Part shown: one piece after another, positions 1-5,152 of the stretch
Position numbering within the stretch: the stretch's first letter is position 1
How the letters are laid out: each line of letters starts with the position of its first letter
Origin: Candidatus Omnitrophota bacterium
GTDB taxonomy: Bacteria; Omnitrophota; Koll11; Gygaellales; Profunditerraquicolaceae
NCBI GenBank assembly: GCA_028712045.1
Contig: JAQTRA010000072.1
Location: 1-5,152, forward strand
Direction: 5' to 3'
Length of the DNA stretch: 5,152 bases
Notes under the pieces: model-generated
What the model saw: the letters and a program-made list of their open reading frames with translations, nothing else
Database searches by the model: none
What the model was told of the DNA's origin: nothing
Made by a program: the position numbers and the translations under genes

Positions 1-172
1 GGTCAAAATTTTTTACTTCTGCGGCAATTCGCGAATCAAAAGCGGTAACATCAAAACTAGTAATCGGGCCGACTCCGCTTTTGCCTTCTTTTAAAGAGTT
101 CCAAAAGCTGGCGATATCATTGCCCACGGGTGAAATTACACCTAAACCTGTGATTACTACTCTTTTTTTCAT
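1..172 (-). CDS. fabF: 3-oxoacyl-ACP synthase II (FabF), N-terminal part, cut by window edge
   Basis: Beta-ketoacyl-ACP synthase II condenses malonyl-ACP with a growing acyl-ACP in the cytoplasmic elongation cycle. Only the first 57 residues are in the window; the gene runs off the left edge. The visible part begins MKKRVVITGLGVISPVGN, the hallmark N-terminus of KAS I/II enzymes, followed by a SFWNSLKEGKSGVGPI segment and an FD pair near residues 40-41, matching the usual FabF pattern. The catalytic Cys-His-His residues lie outside the window. The ATG at 172-170 is chosen because the conserved KRVVITG block follows at once; the upstream Shine-Dalgarno is weak (only AAAG next to the start). 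It lies 72 bases downstream of acpP, beyond a strong stem-loop. FabB is possible from this fragment, but the position after acpP favours FabF. Confidence 0.93.
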   Translation of the reverse strand, partial: MKKRVVITGLGVISPVGNDIASFWNSLKEGKSGVGPITSFDVTAFDSRIAAEVKNFD

Positions 173-187
173 CTTTATTCTAATATA

Positions 188-222
188 AATTTACCCCGCC
201 AAGCTAAAACGCGGGGTAAATT
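188..222 (-). terminator. Perfect 12-bp stem-loop between acpP and fabF; possible attenuator or mRNA 3' end
   Basis: Bases 188-199 (aatttaccccgc) and 211-222 (gcggggtaaatt) are exact reverse complements around an 11-base loop. The inner part of the stem is GC-rich and the outer part is A/T. On the minus strand it lies between the acpP stop and the fabF start, where a partial terminator or 3'-stabilising hairpin would let acpP be expressed above fabF. The run after the stem (TATATTAG) is T-rich but is not a clean U-tract, so strong intrinsic termination is doubtful. The structure is seen directly; the function is inferred. It shares the 10-mer cgcggggtaa with the repeat upstream of acpP, so it could also be a dispersed repeat. 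Confidence 0.45.
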
Positions 223-244
223 ATTATCTCTTTATATGAACTTT

Positions 245-481
245 TTATTTGGCGCTTTTTTCTTCAATATACTTAATGGCATCGCCAACAGTAGCAATCT
301 TTTCTGCATCCTCATCAGGAATCTCAATACCGAATTCTTCTTCCAAGGCCATAACTAACTCCACGGTATCAAGTGAATCTGCACCTAAATCATCCACAAA
401 TGATGCCTCAGGGGTAACCTCTTCAGGTTTGACGCCTAGTTGTTCTGCTATGATTGATTTTACTTTCTCTTGTGATGCCAT
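245..481 (-). CDS. acpP: Acyl carrier protein
   Basis: This 78-residue acidic protein carries the growing acyl chain on a 4'-phosphopantetheine arm during fatty acid synthesis. The attachment site is Ser36 in the motif [21 protein letters not shown]. The helix after it, rich in Glu and Asp, is the standard docking surface for Fab enzymes, and the tail reads [19 protein letters not shown] as in most AcpPs. The start is the ATG at 481-479, because a perfect AAGGAGG lies 8 bases upstream (490-496) and the protein then begins MASQEKV at the usual ACP length. A longer reading from an ATG at 508 has no ribosome site and would add nine unrelated residues. The gene stands apart from its neighbours, with 112 bases before it and 72 after it, both containing inverted repeats. 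This fits separate control of a protein needed in excess over the enzymes. Confidence 0.98.
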   Translation of the reverse strand: MASQEKVKSIIAEQLGVKPEEVTPEASFVDDLGADSLDTVELVMALEEEFGIEIPDEDAEKIATVGDAIKYIEEKSAK

Positions 482-489
482 TCTTTTTT

Positions 490-496
490 CCTCCTT
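490..496 (-). promoter_or_regulatory. Strong Shine-Dalgarno of acpP (AAGGAGG)
   Basis: The minus strand reads AAGGAGG here, with an 8-base spacer to the ATG at 481. This decides the acpP start against the upstream ATG at 508. It begins 5 bases beyond the end of the palindromic element at 502-579, so folding of that element could influence access to the site. Confidence 0.9.
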
Positions 497-501
497 GTGT
501 A

Positions 502-579
502 GAGACACCCACTAAATTTTCGCCACCTGGCGAATACCCGCGCAATTCCTATAAGCGCGGGGTAAGCGCGGGGTGTTTC
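502..579. repeat. 78-base palindromic element in the acpP leader, with imperfect terminal inverted repeats
   Basis: The ends, gagacaccc (502-510) and gggtgtttc (571-579), are 9-base inverted repeats with one mismatch. Inside are a 7-bp hairpin, ttcgcca/tggcgaa (519-525 with 528-534), and a second stem, cccgcgc (537-543) with gcgcggg (555-561). A tandem near-copy, gcgcggggt at 555-563 and again at 566-574, offers an alternative partner for cccgcgc. Together they could fold as a three-way junction just upstream of the acpP ribosome site. It may be a small dispersed repeat (REP- or MITE-like) or a leader RNA structure; one copy cannot decide. It has no coding content and I see no convincing promoter in it. 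Confidence 0.6.
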
Positions 580-593
580 ACATACTCTTATTA

Positions 594-1337
594 TTACGCC
601 ATTACCATGCCGCCGTCAATCGTGATTACCTGCCCAGTGATATAACTGGATTCATCCGATGCTAAAAACAAGCACAGATTAGCTACATCCTGAGGTGTTC
701 CCAATTTAGCTAACGGGATCGCTTCCAACATCTTCTTCTTGATATCTTCCGGAAGCTTTGCCGTCATTTCTGTCTGAATAAAACCAGGAGCGATAGCGTT
801 AGCATTGATATTTCGGCTGGCTAACTCCTTGGCTATTGTTTTTGTAAGAGCAATTATCCCGGCTTTTGATGCAGCGTAATTTGCCTGTCCCGGGTTTCCC
901 ATCAAACCAATGATCGAAGCAATGCTGATTATCCTGCCGCTTCTTTGCTTAACCATTGGCCTGGATACTGCTTTGATGCAGTTAAATGTCCCTTTTAAAT
1001 TAACATTAATCACTGCATCCCACTCCGCTTGAGACATTCTAAGCACAAGATTGTCCTTAGTAATCCCGGCGTTGTTAACTAATATATCAACCTTTCCCAT
1101 TTTGTCAAGAATTTTGTTTATGCCTTCTTCCACCTTTTCATAATTAGTCACATCCATCTCTAAAGCCAGGGCTTTACGGCCTAAACCTTCAATTTCCAAA
1201 GCAGTTTTACTGGCTATCTCGAGGTTAACATCAGCTACCACAATATCTGCGCCCTCTTTAGCAAAAGTCAGCGCAATTGCCTGGCCAATGCCCCTGGCCC
1301 CACCGGTTACTAAAGCTACTTTATCTTTTAGTCTCAC
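594..1337 (-). CDS. fabG: 3-oxoacyl-ACP reductase
   Basis: This NADPH-dependent reductase converts 3-ketoacyl-ACP to 3-hydroxyacyl-ACP, the first reduction of each elongation cycle. It is a 247-residue classical short-chain dehydrogenase, the usual FabG length. Visible in order are the Rossmann nucleotide motif TGGARGIG (11-18), an acidic MDV (61-63), NNAG (88-91), Asn113 in NVNLKG, the catalytic Ser141 and the YAASK box with Tyr154 and Lys158, so the tetrad is complete. APGFIQTEMT (183-192) and the C-terminal TGQVITIDGGM are typical of FabG. The start is a GTG at 1337-1335, supported by GGGAGG at 1343-1348, five bases upstream. It begins 27 bases after fabD and ends in three tandem TAA codons. 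Its place between fabD and acpP makes FabG much more likely than another short-chain dehydrogenase. Confidence 0.98.
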   Translation of the reverse strand: MRLKDKVALVTGGARGIGQAIALTFAKEGADIVVADVNLEIASKTALEIEGLGRKALALEMDVTNYEKVEEGINKILDKMGKVDILVNNAGITKDNLVLRMSQAEWDAVINVNLKGTFNCIKAVSRPMVKQRSGRIISIASIIGLMGNPGQANYAASKAGIIALTKTIAKELASRNINANAIAPGFIQTEMTAKLPEDIKKKMLEAIPLAKLGTPQDVANLCLFLASDESSYITGQVITIDGGMVMA

Positions 1338-1342
1338 TTTGG

Positions 1343-1348
1343 CCTCCC
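1343..1348 (-). promoter_or_regulatory. Shine-Dalgarno of fabG supporting a GTG start
   Basis: GGGAGG on the minus strand lies 5 bases before the GTG at 1337. It sits in the 27-base fabD-fabG gap and fixes the non-ATG start of fabG, so fabG can be translated independently of fabD. Confidence 0.8.
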
Positions 1349-1364
1349 TTAAATCTATATTTTA

Positions 1365-2261
1365 TCACGCTAAATCAGCGCTTTTTTCCACATTAGCAAC
1401 TTGCGCGTTACTATCAATCCTGCGCAATAATCCTTTAAGCACTTTTCCCGGCCCAAACTCAATAAAATTACTTACTCCCTTAGACAAAATTAAGCGCATT
1501 GAATCTTCCCAAAGTACACTCGCGGCAACCTGGCTAATCAAATTCTGCCTGATTTCTTCCGGAGTTGATACTGGTTTGGCGGTAACATTGCTGATGACCG
1601 GAATTTTAGGTACAGCTATATTTATTTTATCTAATTCTTTGGAAAATTTAATTGAAGCTTCGCGCATAAAAGAAGAGTGAAATGCGCCGCTCACTTCTAA
1701 AATAATCGCCAGCTTAGCACCTTTTTCTTTTGCCAAAAGCTGAGCCTTTTCAATCGCGTTAGGCGCTCCGGAAATAACTGTCTGGCCAGGGCAATTGATA
1801 TTAGCCACTTCGGTTGCAGTCAACTGGCAGATCTCTCTGACGCATGGCAGATCAAGCCCGATAAGTGAAAGCATTTTGCCGGGATGCTTAGCTGCCGCTT
1901 CTTCCATAAACTCGCCCCTGCGCCTGACCAGATAAATCGCATCCTCAAATTTAAGCGCTTCGGCTGCTACTAAAGCAGAATACTCTCCCAGGCTTAATCC
2001 CGCCAGATACCCATCAATTTGCGGATTTTTTGTTTTATACGCCTGCCAACAGGCAATGCTCATCGCCACAATCGCCGGCTGGCAATTATTCGTTTTAGTT
2101 AACTCTTCAAGCGGCCCATTAAAACAAAGCTGGGCAATTGAAAATCCTAAAACTTTATCCGCTCTATCAAAGATCTCTTTTGCTTGCGGGAAAGAATCAT
2201 GCAAGTCTTTACCCATACCTACATATTGACTACCTTGACCGGCAAAAAGATAACCTACCAT
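1365..2261 (-). CDS. fabD: Malonyl-CoA:ACP transacylase
   Basis: FabD transfers malonyl from malonyl-CoA to ACP, supplying the two-carbon donor for FabH and FabF. The protein has 298 residues, close to the family's roughly 300-310. Family motifs seen are FAGQGSQ (6-12), the nucleophile elbow GLSLGEY with catalytic Ser90, the conserved Arg115 in RRRGEFM, CPGQTVISG (157-165), the catalytic His195 in GAFHS, and the C-terminal FIEFGPGKVLKGL. All expected catalytic residues are present, so it should be active. The ATG at 2261-2259 overlaps the last 7 bases of fabH (ATGGTAG). No clear Shine-Dalgarno precedes it, so translation probably depends on ribosomes finishing fabH. The stop is TGA. The stand-alone length and the cluster context argue against a polyketide acyltransferase domain. 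Confidence 0.97.
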   Translation of the reverse strand: MVGYLFAGQGSQYVGMGKDLHDSFPQAKEIFDRADKVLGFSIAQLCFNGPLEELTKTNNCQPAIVAMSIACWQAYKTKNPQIDGYLAGLSLGEYSALVAAEALKFEDAIYLVRRRGEFMEEAAAKHPGKMLSLIGLDLPCVREICQLTATEVANINCPGQTVISGAPNAIEKAQLLAKEKGAKLAIILEVSGAFHSSFMREASIKFSKELDKINIAVPKIPVISNVTAKPVSTPEEIRQNLISQVAASVLWEDSMRLILSKGVSNFIEFGPGKVLKGLLRRIDSNAQVANVEKSADLA

Positions 2262-3232
2262 TCAATAACGCAGGCACCCCAGACTAAACCTGCCCCGAAC
2301 GCGTCCAAAAGAATGGTGTCGCCTTTTTTAACCCTTCCTTCTTGCACTGCTTCAGCCAGGGCAGTCACAGTTGAAGCGCTGGACATATTCCCGCATCTTT
2401 CAATATTAAGATAAACCTTTTCTTCCGGAATCCCTAATTTTTTGGCTACGGCCATAATAATCCGCGCGTTGGCCTGATGCGGGATAATTAAATCAACATC
2501 CTCAAAAGTTATACCGGCTTGTTTTAAAACAACTTCCGCGGCGCGCGTCATGGTATTAACCGCAATTTTAAATAATTCATTGCCCTGCATTTTAAGATAA
2601 TGCATGCGTTTAGCAACAGTTTCGCAAGTAGCCGGATTGCGCGATCCTCCGGCAGGCAAATTTAATATATCGGATTTTGAACCATCGCAGCCTAAATAAG
2701 TAGCCATGATCCCGCCGGATTTTACTTCCGCTAAAACAGCTGCGCCGGCGCCATCGCCGAATAATACACAAGTGTTACGGTCCTGCCAATCCGTTATCGA
2801 AGTTAAAACTTCGGCCCCGATAACTAAAGCATTTTTATAAGCGCCATTAGCAATAAATTGCTGCCCTATGGAAAGGCCATAAACAAAACCCGCGCAAGCA
2901 GCGGAAATGTCAAAAGCTGCAGCATGCTTAGCTCCTAATTTATTTTGTAAAATAGAGGCTACTGAAGGAAACGACATATCCGGAGTAATTGTTGCCACAA
3001 CTATCAGTTCCAAATCTTCAGGATTAAGTTTGGCATTTTGCAAAGCAGCTTTAGCTGCTTCAAAAGCTAGATCTGAAGTAGCCTGGCCAGCGCCGGCCAA
3101 GTGCCGTTCTTTGATCCCTGTGCGGGTGGTGATCCATTCATCTGAAGTATCGACCATCTTCTCCAGATCCGCGTTAGTAAGTATTTTCTGCGGCAGGTAT
3201 TCGCCTACCCCGATAATCCCGACTTTCTTCAA
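2255..3232 (-). CDS. fabH: 3-oxoacyl-ACP synthase III (FabH)
   Basis: KAS III starts fatty acid chains by condensing an acyl-CoA primer (often acetyl-CoA) with malonyl-ACP. The 325-residue protein has the complete Cys-His-Asn triad: Cys113 in SAACAGF, His252 in PHQAN and Asn282 in GNMSSAS. The N-terminal block TNADLEKMVDTSDEWI and RTGIKERH includes Trp33 and Arg37, which match the CoA-contacting residues of E. coli FabH. The C-terminus reads DAFGAGLVWGA as in the family. The start is a TTG at 3232-3230. The in-frame codon just before it is the plsX TAA, so no earlier start exists, and alignment with known FabH starts requires this position. Primer preference (straight or branched) cannot be told from this reading. 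The last 7 bases overlap fabD. Confidence 0.97.
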   Translation of the reverse strand: MKKVGIIGVGEYLPQKILTNADLEKMVDTSDEWITTRTGIKERHLAGAGQATSDLAFEAAKAALQNAKLNPEDLELIVVATITPDMSFPSVASILQNKLGAKHAAAFDISAACAGFVYGLSIGQQFIANGAYKNALVIGAEVLTSITDWQDRNTCVLFGDGAGAAVLAEVKSGGIMATYLGCDGSKSDILNLPAGGSRNPATCETVAKRMHYLKMQGNELFKIAVNTMTRAAEVVLKQAGITFEDVDLIIPHQANARIIMAVAKKLGIPEEKVYLNIERCGNMSSASTVTALAEAVQEGRVKKGDTILLDAFGAGLVWGACVIEW

Positions 3233-4225
3233 TTAGTTTTCCGGTTTAATTGCTTCCAGTATTTTTGTATTAACCTGACGTTCAATTTCTTCCTTAGCCA
3301 CGCGAATAGCATTTTTAATCGCTTTAACGTTCGAGCGTCCATGGCCGATAATCACTACGCCATTTACTCCTAATAAAAGCGCTCCGCCATACTCCGCGTA
3401 ATCAATTTCTTTCTTAAAGCGCTTGAGGCCGGGCATCATAAAAATCAAACCGATCTTACCCCAAATAGTACTCAAAAGATGCCGCTTCAGGAATTTCTGC
3501 ATTGCCTCCGCGGCGCTTTCTAAAACTTTTAAAGCGACATTTCCCACAAAACCATCGCAAATAATAATATCGCATTTACCGGTAAGAAGATCCTTGCCCT
3601 CTATATTGCCGATAAAATTAATCTTGCTCTTTCCCAATAGCTCGTATGCTTCACGGAGAAACTCTGTGCCTTTTTTCTCCTCTTCCCCGATATTTAATAA
3701 TCCCACAGTTGGGTTGGGTTTATTTAGAATATTCTTGCAATAAGCATCAGCCATGATTCCATATTGCAATAATTGGGTAGGTTTAGGGTCAATATTAGCG
3801 CCAACATCAATAATCAGAGAATTACCTTTTAAGGTAGGAGTAACAATACCAATACCTGCCCGCTCGATTCCGGGCAAGAGCCTTAATTCTAAAGTCGCCG
3901 CGCAAACCACTGCCCCGGTATTGCCGGCGCTGAAAAAAGCATCAGCCTTGCCTTCTTTAACCAGGCTCAAACCGATAACAATCGAGGAATTCCTCTTACG
4001 TCGGACACTATTGGCCGCAGGTTCGCACATCTCGATCATTTCCGTAGCATGCTGTATACTAATTCGGCTACCGGTATATTTAGCTTTCTTTAAAAGAGAC
4101 TGGATCTTGGGCTCATCGCCCACCAAAATAACTTCTAGATCATACTCTTTTACGGCCGCCAAGCTACCGTTAACCACTACTTCCGGGGCATGATCGCCGC
4201 CCATAGCATCAACGACTATTTTCAT
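3233..4225 (-). CDS. plsX: Phosphate acyltransferase PlsX
   Basis: PlsX converts long-chain acyl-ACP and phosphate to acyl-phosphate, which PlsY uses to acylate glycerol-3-phosphate at the membrane. It thus couples fatty acid synthesis to phospholipid synthesis. The 330-residue length is usual. Family motifs in order are DAMGGDHAP (6-14), FFSAGNTGA (97-105), LLNIGEE (176-182), CDGFVGNV (223-230), EYGGALLLG (278-286) and GHGRS (294-298). A hydrophobic and basic stretch near 245-272 (LKRHLLSTIWGKIGLIFMM) is where family members carry their membrane-contacting helices; this role is inferred. The ATG at 4225 has AAAGG four bases upstream. It follows rpmF after 31 bases, as in many bacteria. Its TAA stop directly precedes the fabH TTG in the same reading frame. 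Confidence 0.98.
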   Translation of the reverse strand: MKIVVDAMGGDHAPEVVVNGSLAAVKEYDLEVILVGDEPKIQSLLKKAKYTGSRISIQHATEMIEMCEPAANSVRRKRNSSIVIGLSLVKEGKADAFFSAGNTGAVVCAATLELRLLPGIERAGIGIVTPTLKGNSLIIDVGANIDPKPTQLLQYGIMADAYCKNILNKPNPTVGLLNIGEEEKKGTEFLREAYELLGKSKINFIGNIEGKDLLTGKCDIIICDGFVGNVALKVLESAAEAMQKFLKRHLLSTIWGKIGLIFMMPGLKRFKKEIDYAEYGGALLLGVNGVVIIGHGRSNVKAIKNAIRVAKEEIERQVNTKILEAIKPEN

Positions 4226-4256
4226 AGGACCTTTCTTAATTTAAGGTGACTATCCT

Positions 4257-4457
4257 TTACTTCTTTTTCTTCTTCTCTTTAACCTTGATTTCGATAACCT
4301 GACGGCCATCATAATATCCGCAAATTAAACAAATCCGATGCGAGAGTTTTAACTGCTTGCATTGCGGGCAAGGTGTCAGAGTAGTCTTTTTAATCTTCCA
4401 ATGTGTACGGCGTTTTCTTCCGCGTTGCGCTGAATGCTTTCGTTTAGGTAGAGCCAC
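4257..4457 (-). CDS. rpmF: Large-subunit ribosomal protein bL32
   Basis: bL32 is a small basic protein of the 50S subunit. The 66-residue product opens with ALPKRKHSAQRGRKRRTHWK, close to the family's conserved PKRKxSxxRRxxRR start. It then has a four-cysteine zinc ribbon, C30-x2-C33 and C43-x2-C46, so this is the zinc-binding (C+) form. The tail is unusually lysine-rich, ending in six Lys after a Glu. The start is a GTG at 4457-4455 with a perfect AAGGAGG 8 bases upstream (4466-4472), inside the end of yceD; the two genes overlap by 14 bases. The yceD-rpmF-plsX order is widely conserved and links ribosome production with lipid synthesis. Confidence 0.97.
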   Translation of the reverse strand: MALPKRKHSAQRGRKRRTHWKIKKTTLTPCPQCKQLKLSHRICLICGYYDGRQVIEIKVKEKKKKK

Positions 4458-4857
4458 AGTTACAACCTCCTTGGTTTAAGTTATTGCCGCATTTTGTGCA
4501 AAGCCCCTTGCAATTTAAACTGCATAAAGGCTTTATGGGATAATCCAAAATTATTTCTTCTCTGATCTCGGGATTTAAATCAACGAATGCGATACTGGCA
4601 TCCAGCGGATAATTAAGCCGCACATCTTTGTTTAATTCCCAGCTGAATTCATCCAGGCAGCGTGAACAACCCGCATGTAATTTAGCTTTGATATTTAAAT
4701 CTACTGCCAGCGCGTTAGTGATCCTGACTGCGTGCGCTTTTAACTTGAGAACTGAGTCAAACTTAATTAACTCTGTTTCTAAATCCAGCTGCGCCGGATC
4801 AAGATCTTCTTCTAAAAACAGGCCTTCTGTAGAAACCTGATTAACTAATATCTTCAC
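4444..4857 (-). CDS. yceD: YceD/DUF177 family protein, linked to 23S rRNA and bL32 production
   Basis: This 137-residue cysteine-rich protein belongs to the YceD (DUF177) family, which nearly always sits directly before rpmF. Family members have been linked to 23S rRNA accumulation; the exact biochemical role is not settled. The diagnostic motifs are CSRCLDEF (64-71) and the C-terminal block from Pro108, IKPLCSLNCKGLCTKCG then NLN and CNCG. They give Cys64, Cys67, Cys112, Cys116, Cys120, Cys123, Cys132 and Cys134, suggesting metal binding (inferred). The start is the GTG at 4857-4855, which overlaps the coaD TGA as GTGA. No good Shine-Dalgarno is seen, so translation is probably coupled to coaD. 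The last codons contain the rpmF ribosome site. Confidence 0.92.
   Translation of the reverse strand: MKILVNQVSTEGLFLEEDLDPAQLDLETELIKFDSVLKLKAHAVRITNALAVDLNIKAKLHAGCSRCLDEFSWELNKDVRLNYPLDASIAFVDLNPEIREEIILDYPIKPLCSLNCKGLCTKCGNNLNQGGCNCGST
4466..4472 (-). promoter_or_regulatory. Shine-Dalgarno of rpmF inside yceD
   Basis: AAGGAGG on the minus strand lies 8 bases before the rpmF GTG at 4457. It is embedded in the codons for Gln129-Gly130-Gly131 of the YceD protein. It supports the GTG start and allows strong independent initiation of rpmF although the genes overlap. Confidence 0.88.
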
Positions 4858-5152
4858 TGTTTTTTACTTAACTTTTTTTGTAAAGCTTTACCCACAAAAT
4901 CCGGCACAAAATTTGAAAGATCCGCGCCAAAACCAGCAGCCTCTTTAATTAATTTTGCGGAAATATAGCTATATGACTCATGCGGCATCAGAAAAATTGT
5001 TTCGATGTCACTGGCAAGTTTACGGTTAGTCAGGGCCATCTGAAACTCATATTCAAAATCAGAAAGCATGCGTAGCCCGCGGACCAGAACCTTGGCTTTT
5101 ATTTTATGCGCAAAATCCACAACTAAACCATCAAAATGCGTTACCGTTACTC
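4854..5152 (-). CDS. coaD: Phosphopantetheine adenylyltransferase, C-terminal part, cut by window edge
   Basis: CoaD (PPAT) adenylates 4'-phosphopantetheine to dephospho-CoA, the penultimate step of CoA synthesis. The last 98 residues are visible. The family is about 160 residues long, so roughly the first 60, including the HIGH-like ATP site, lie beyond the right edge. The open frame continues to the window end (VTVTHFDGLVVDFAHK...), so the GTG at 5120 is internal and not the start. Diagnostic features are VLVRGLR with the substrate and ATP-contacting arginines, DFEYE, and YSYISAKLIKE, the equivalent of the ISSSLVKE nucleotide-binding motif. The stop overlaps the yceD start by 4 bases. CoaD in front of the fatty acid genes makes sense because CoA supplies the prosthetic group of ACP and the CoA thioesters. 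Confidence 0.95.
   Translation of the reverse strand, partial: VTVTHFDGLVVDFAHKIKAKVLVRGLRMLSDFEYEFQMALTNRKLASDIETIFLMPHESYSYISAKLIKEAAGFGADLSNFVPDFVGKALQKKLSKKQ

Noticed and set aside
482..508. Longer acpP starting at the ATG at 508
   Set aside because: The nine extra residues are not part of any ACP, include the Shine-Dalgarno itself, and have no ribosome site of their own.
482..593. An internal promoter for acpP
   Set aside because: I looked for -35 and -10 hexamers on the minus strand. TTATAGG at about 548-554 is a poor -10 and has no matching -35, so I do not call it.
454..645. Plus-strand open frame of 63 codons crossing the acpP leader
   Set aside because: It runs through the palindromic element and antisense to the ends of acpP and fabG. 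Its translation is low-complexity, with no ribosome site.
1288..1680. Plus-strand open frame of 130 codons across the fabG-fabD junction
   Set aside because: It is antisense to two well-supported genes and shows no recognisable protein features.
3753..4193. Plus-strand open frame of 146 codons
   Set aside because: It lies wholly inside plsX on the opposite strand, has no family motifs or ribosome site, and plsX is certain.
2255..4225. A PlsX-FabH fusion protein
   Set aside because: The genes share a frame, but a clear TAA separates them, and each product has normal length and family-typical ends.
5118..5120. GTG as the start of a short 88-residue protein
   Set aside because: The frame stays open to the window edge and the upstream residues still match CoaD, so this is an internal codon of a truncated gene.
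1..5152. tRNA, rRNA, CRISPR array, transposase, phage or defence genes
   Set aside because: None are visible on either strand. The whole window is housekeeping lipid, CoA and ribosomal protein genes plus short intergenic repeats.

Overview
All genes in this window lie on the minus strand, so they read from right to left. Together they form one compact bacterial gene cluster for type II fatty acid and phospholipid synthesis. In order of transcription they are coaD (3' part), a YceD/DUF177 protein, rpmF, plsX, fabH, fabD, fabG, acpP and fabF (5' end). From yceD onward this is the classical order known from E. coli and many other Gram-negative bacteria; here coaD stands directly in front of it. 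The organism is a bacterium with moderately AT-rich DNA (judged by eye). The proteins are typical family members and do not fix the phylum. An uncultured lineage such as Omnitrophota would fit, but that is a guess.

Layout: coaD and yceD overlap by 4 bases and yceD and rpmF by 14. There are 31 bases between rpmF and plsX. The plsX stop codon directly abuts the fabH start, fabH and fabD overlap by 7 bases, and 27 bases separate fabD from fabG. This tight packing suggests a single transcript with translational coupling. The packing loosens only around acpP, with 112 bases before it and 72 after it. Both gaps hold GC-rich inverted repeats that share a 10-base motif. No stretch of more than 300 bases lacks a gene.

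How the genes work together: CoaD makes dephospho-CoA, leading to CoA, the source of the phosphopantetheine arm of ACP and of the acyl-CoA primers. FabD loads malonyl groups onto ACP, FabH starts chains, FabF elongates them and FabG reduces the 3-keto group. PlsX turns long acyl-ACP into acyl-phosphate for phospholipid synthesis. rpmF (ribosomal protein bL32) and yceD tie the cluster to ribosome production and growth rate. The dehydratase (fabZ/fabA), enoyl reductase and ACP synthase genes are not in the window.

I found no new biological system here. The parts that known genes do not explain are the structured repeats flanking acpP. Some unusual start and stop arrangements are also noted: a TTG start directly after a stop in the same frame, three tandem stops, and four non-ATG starts.
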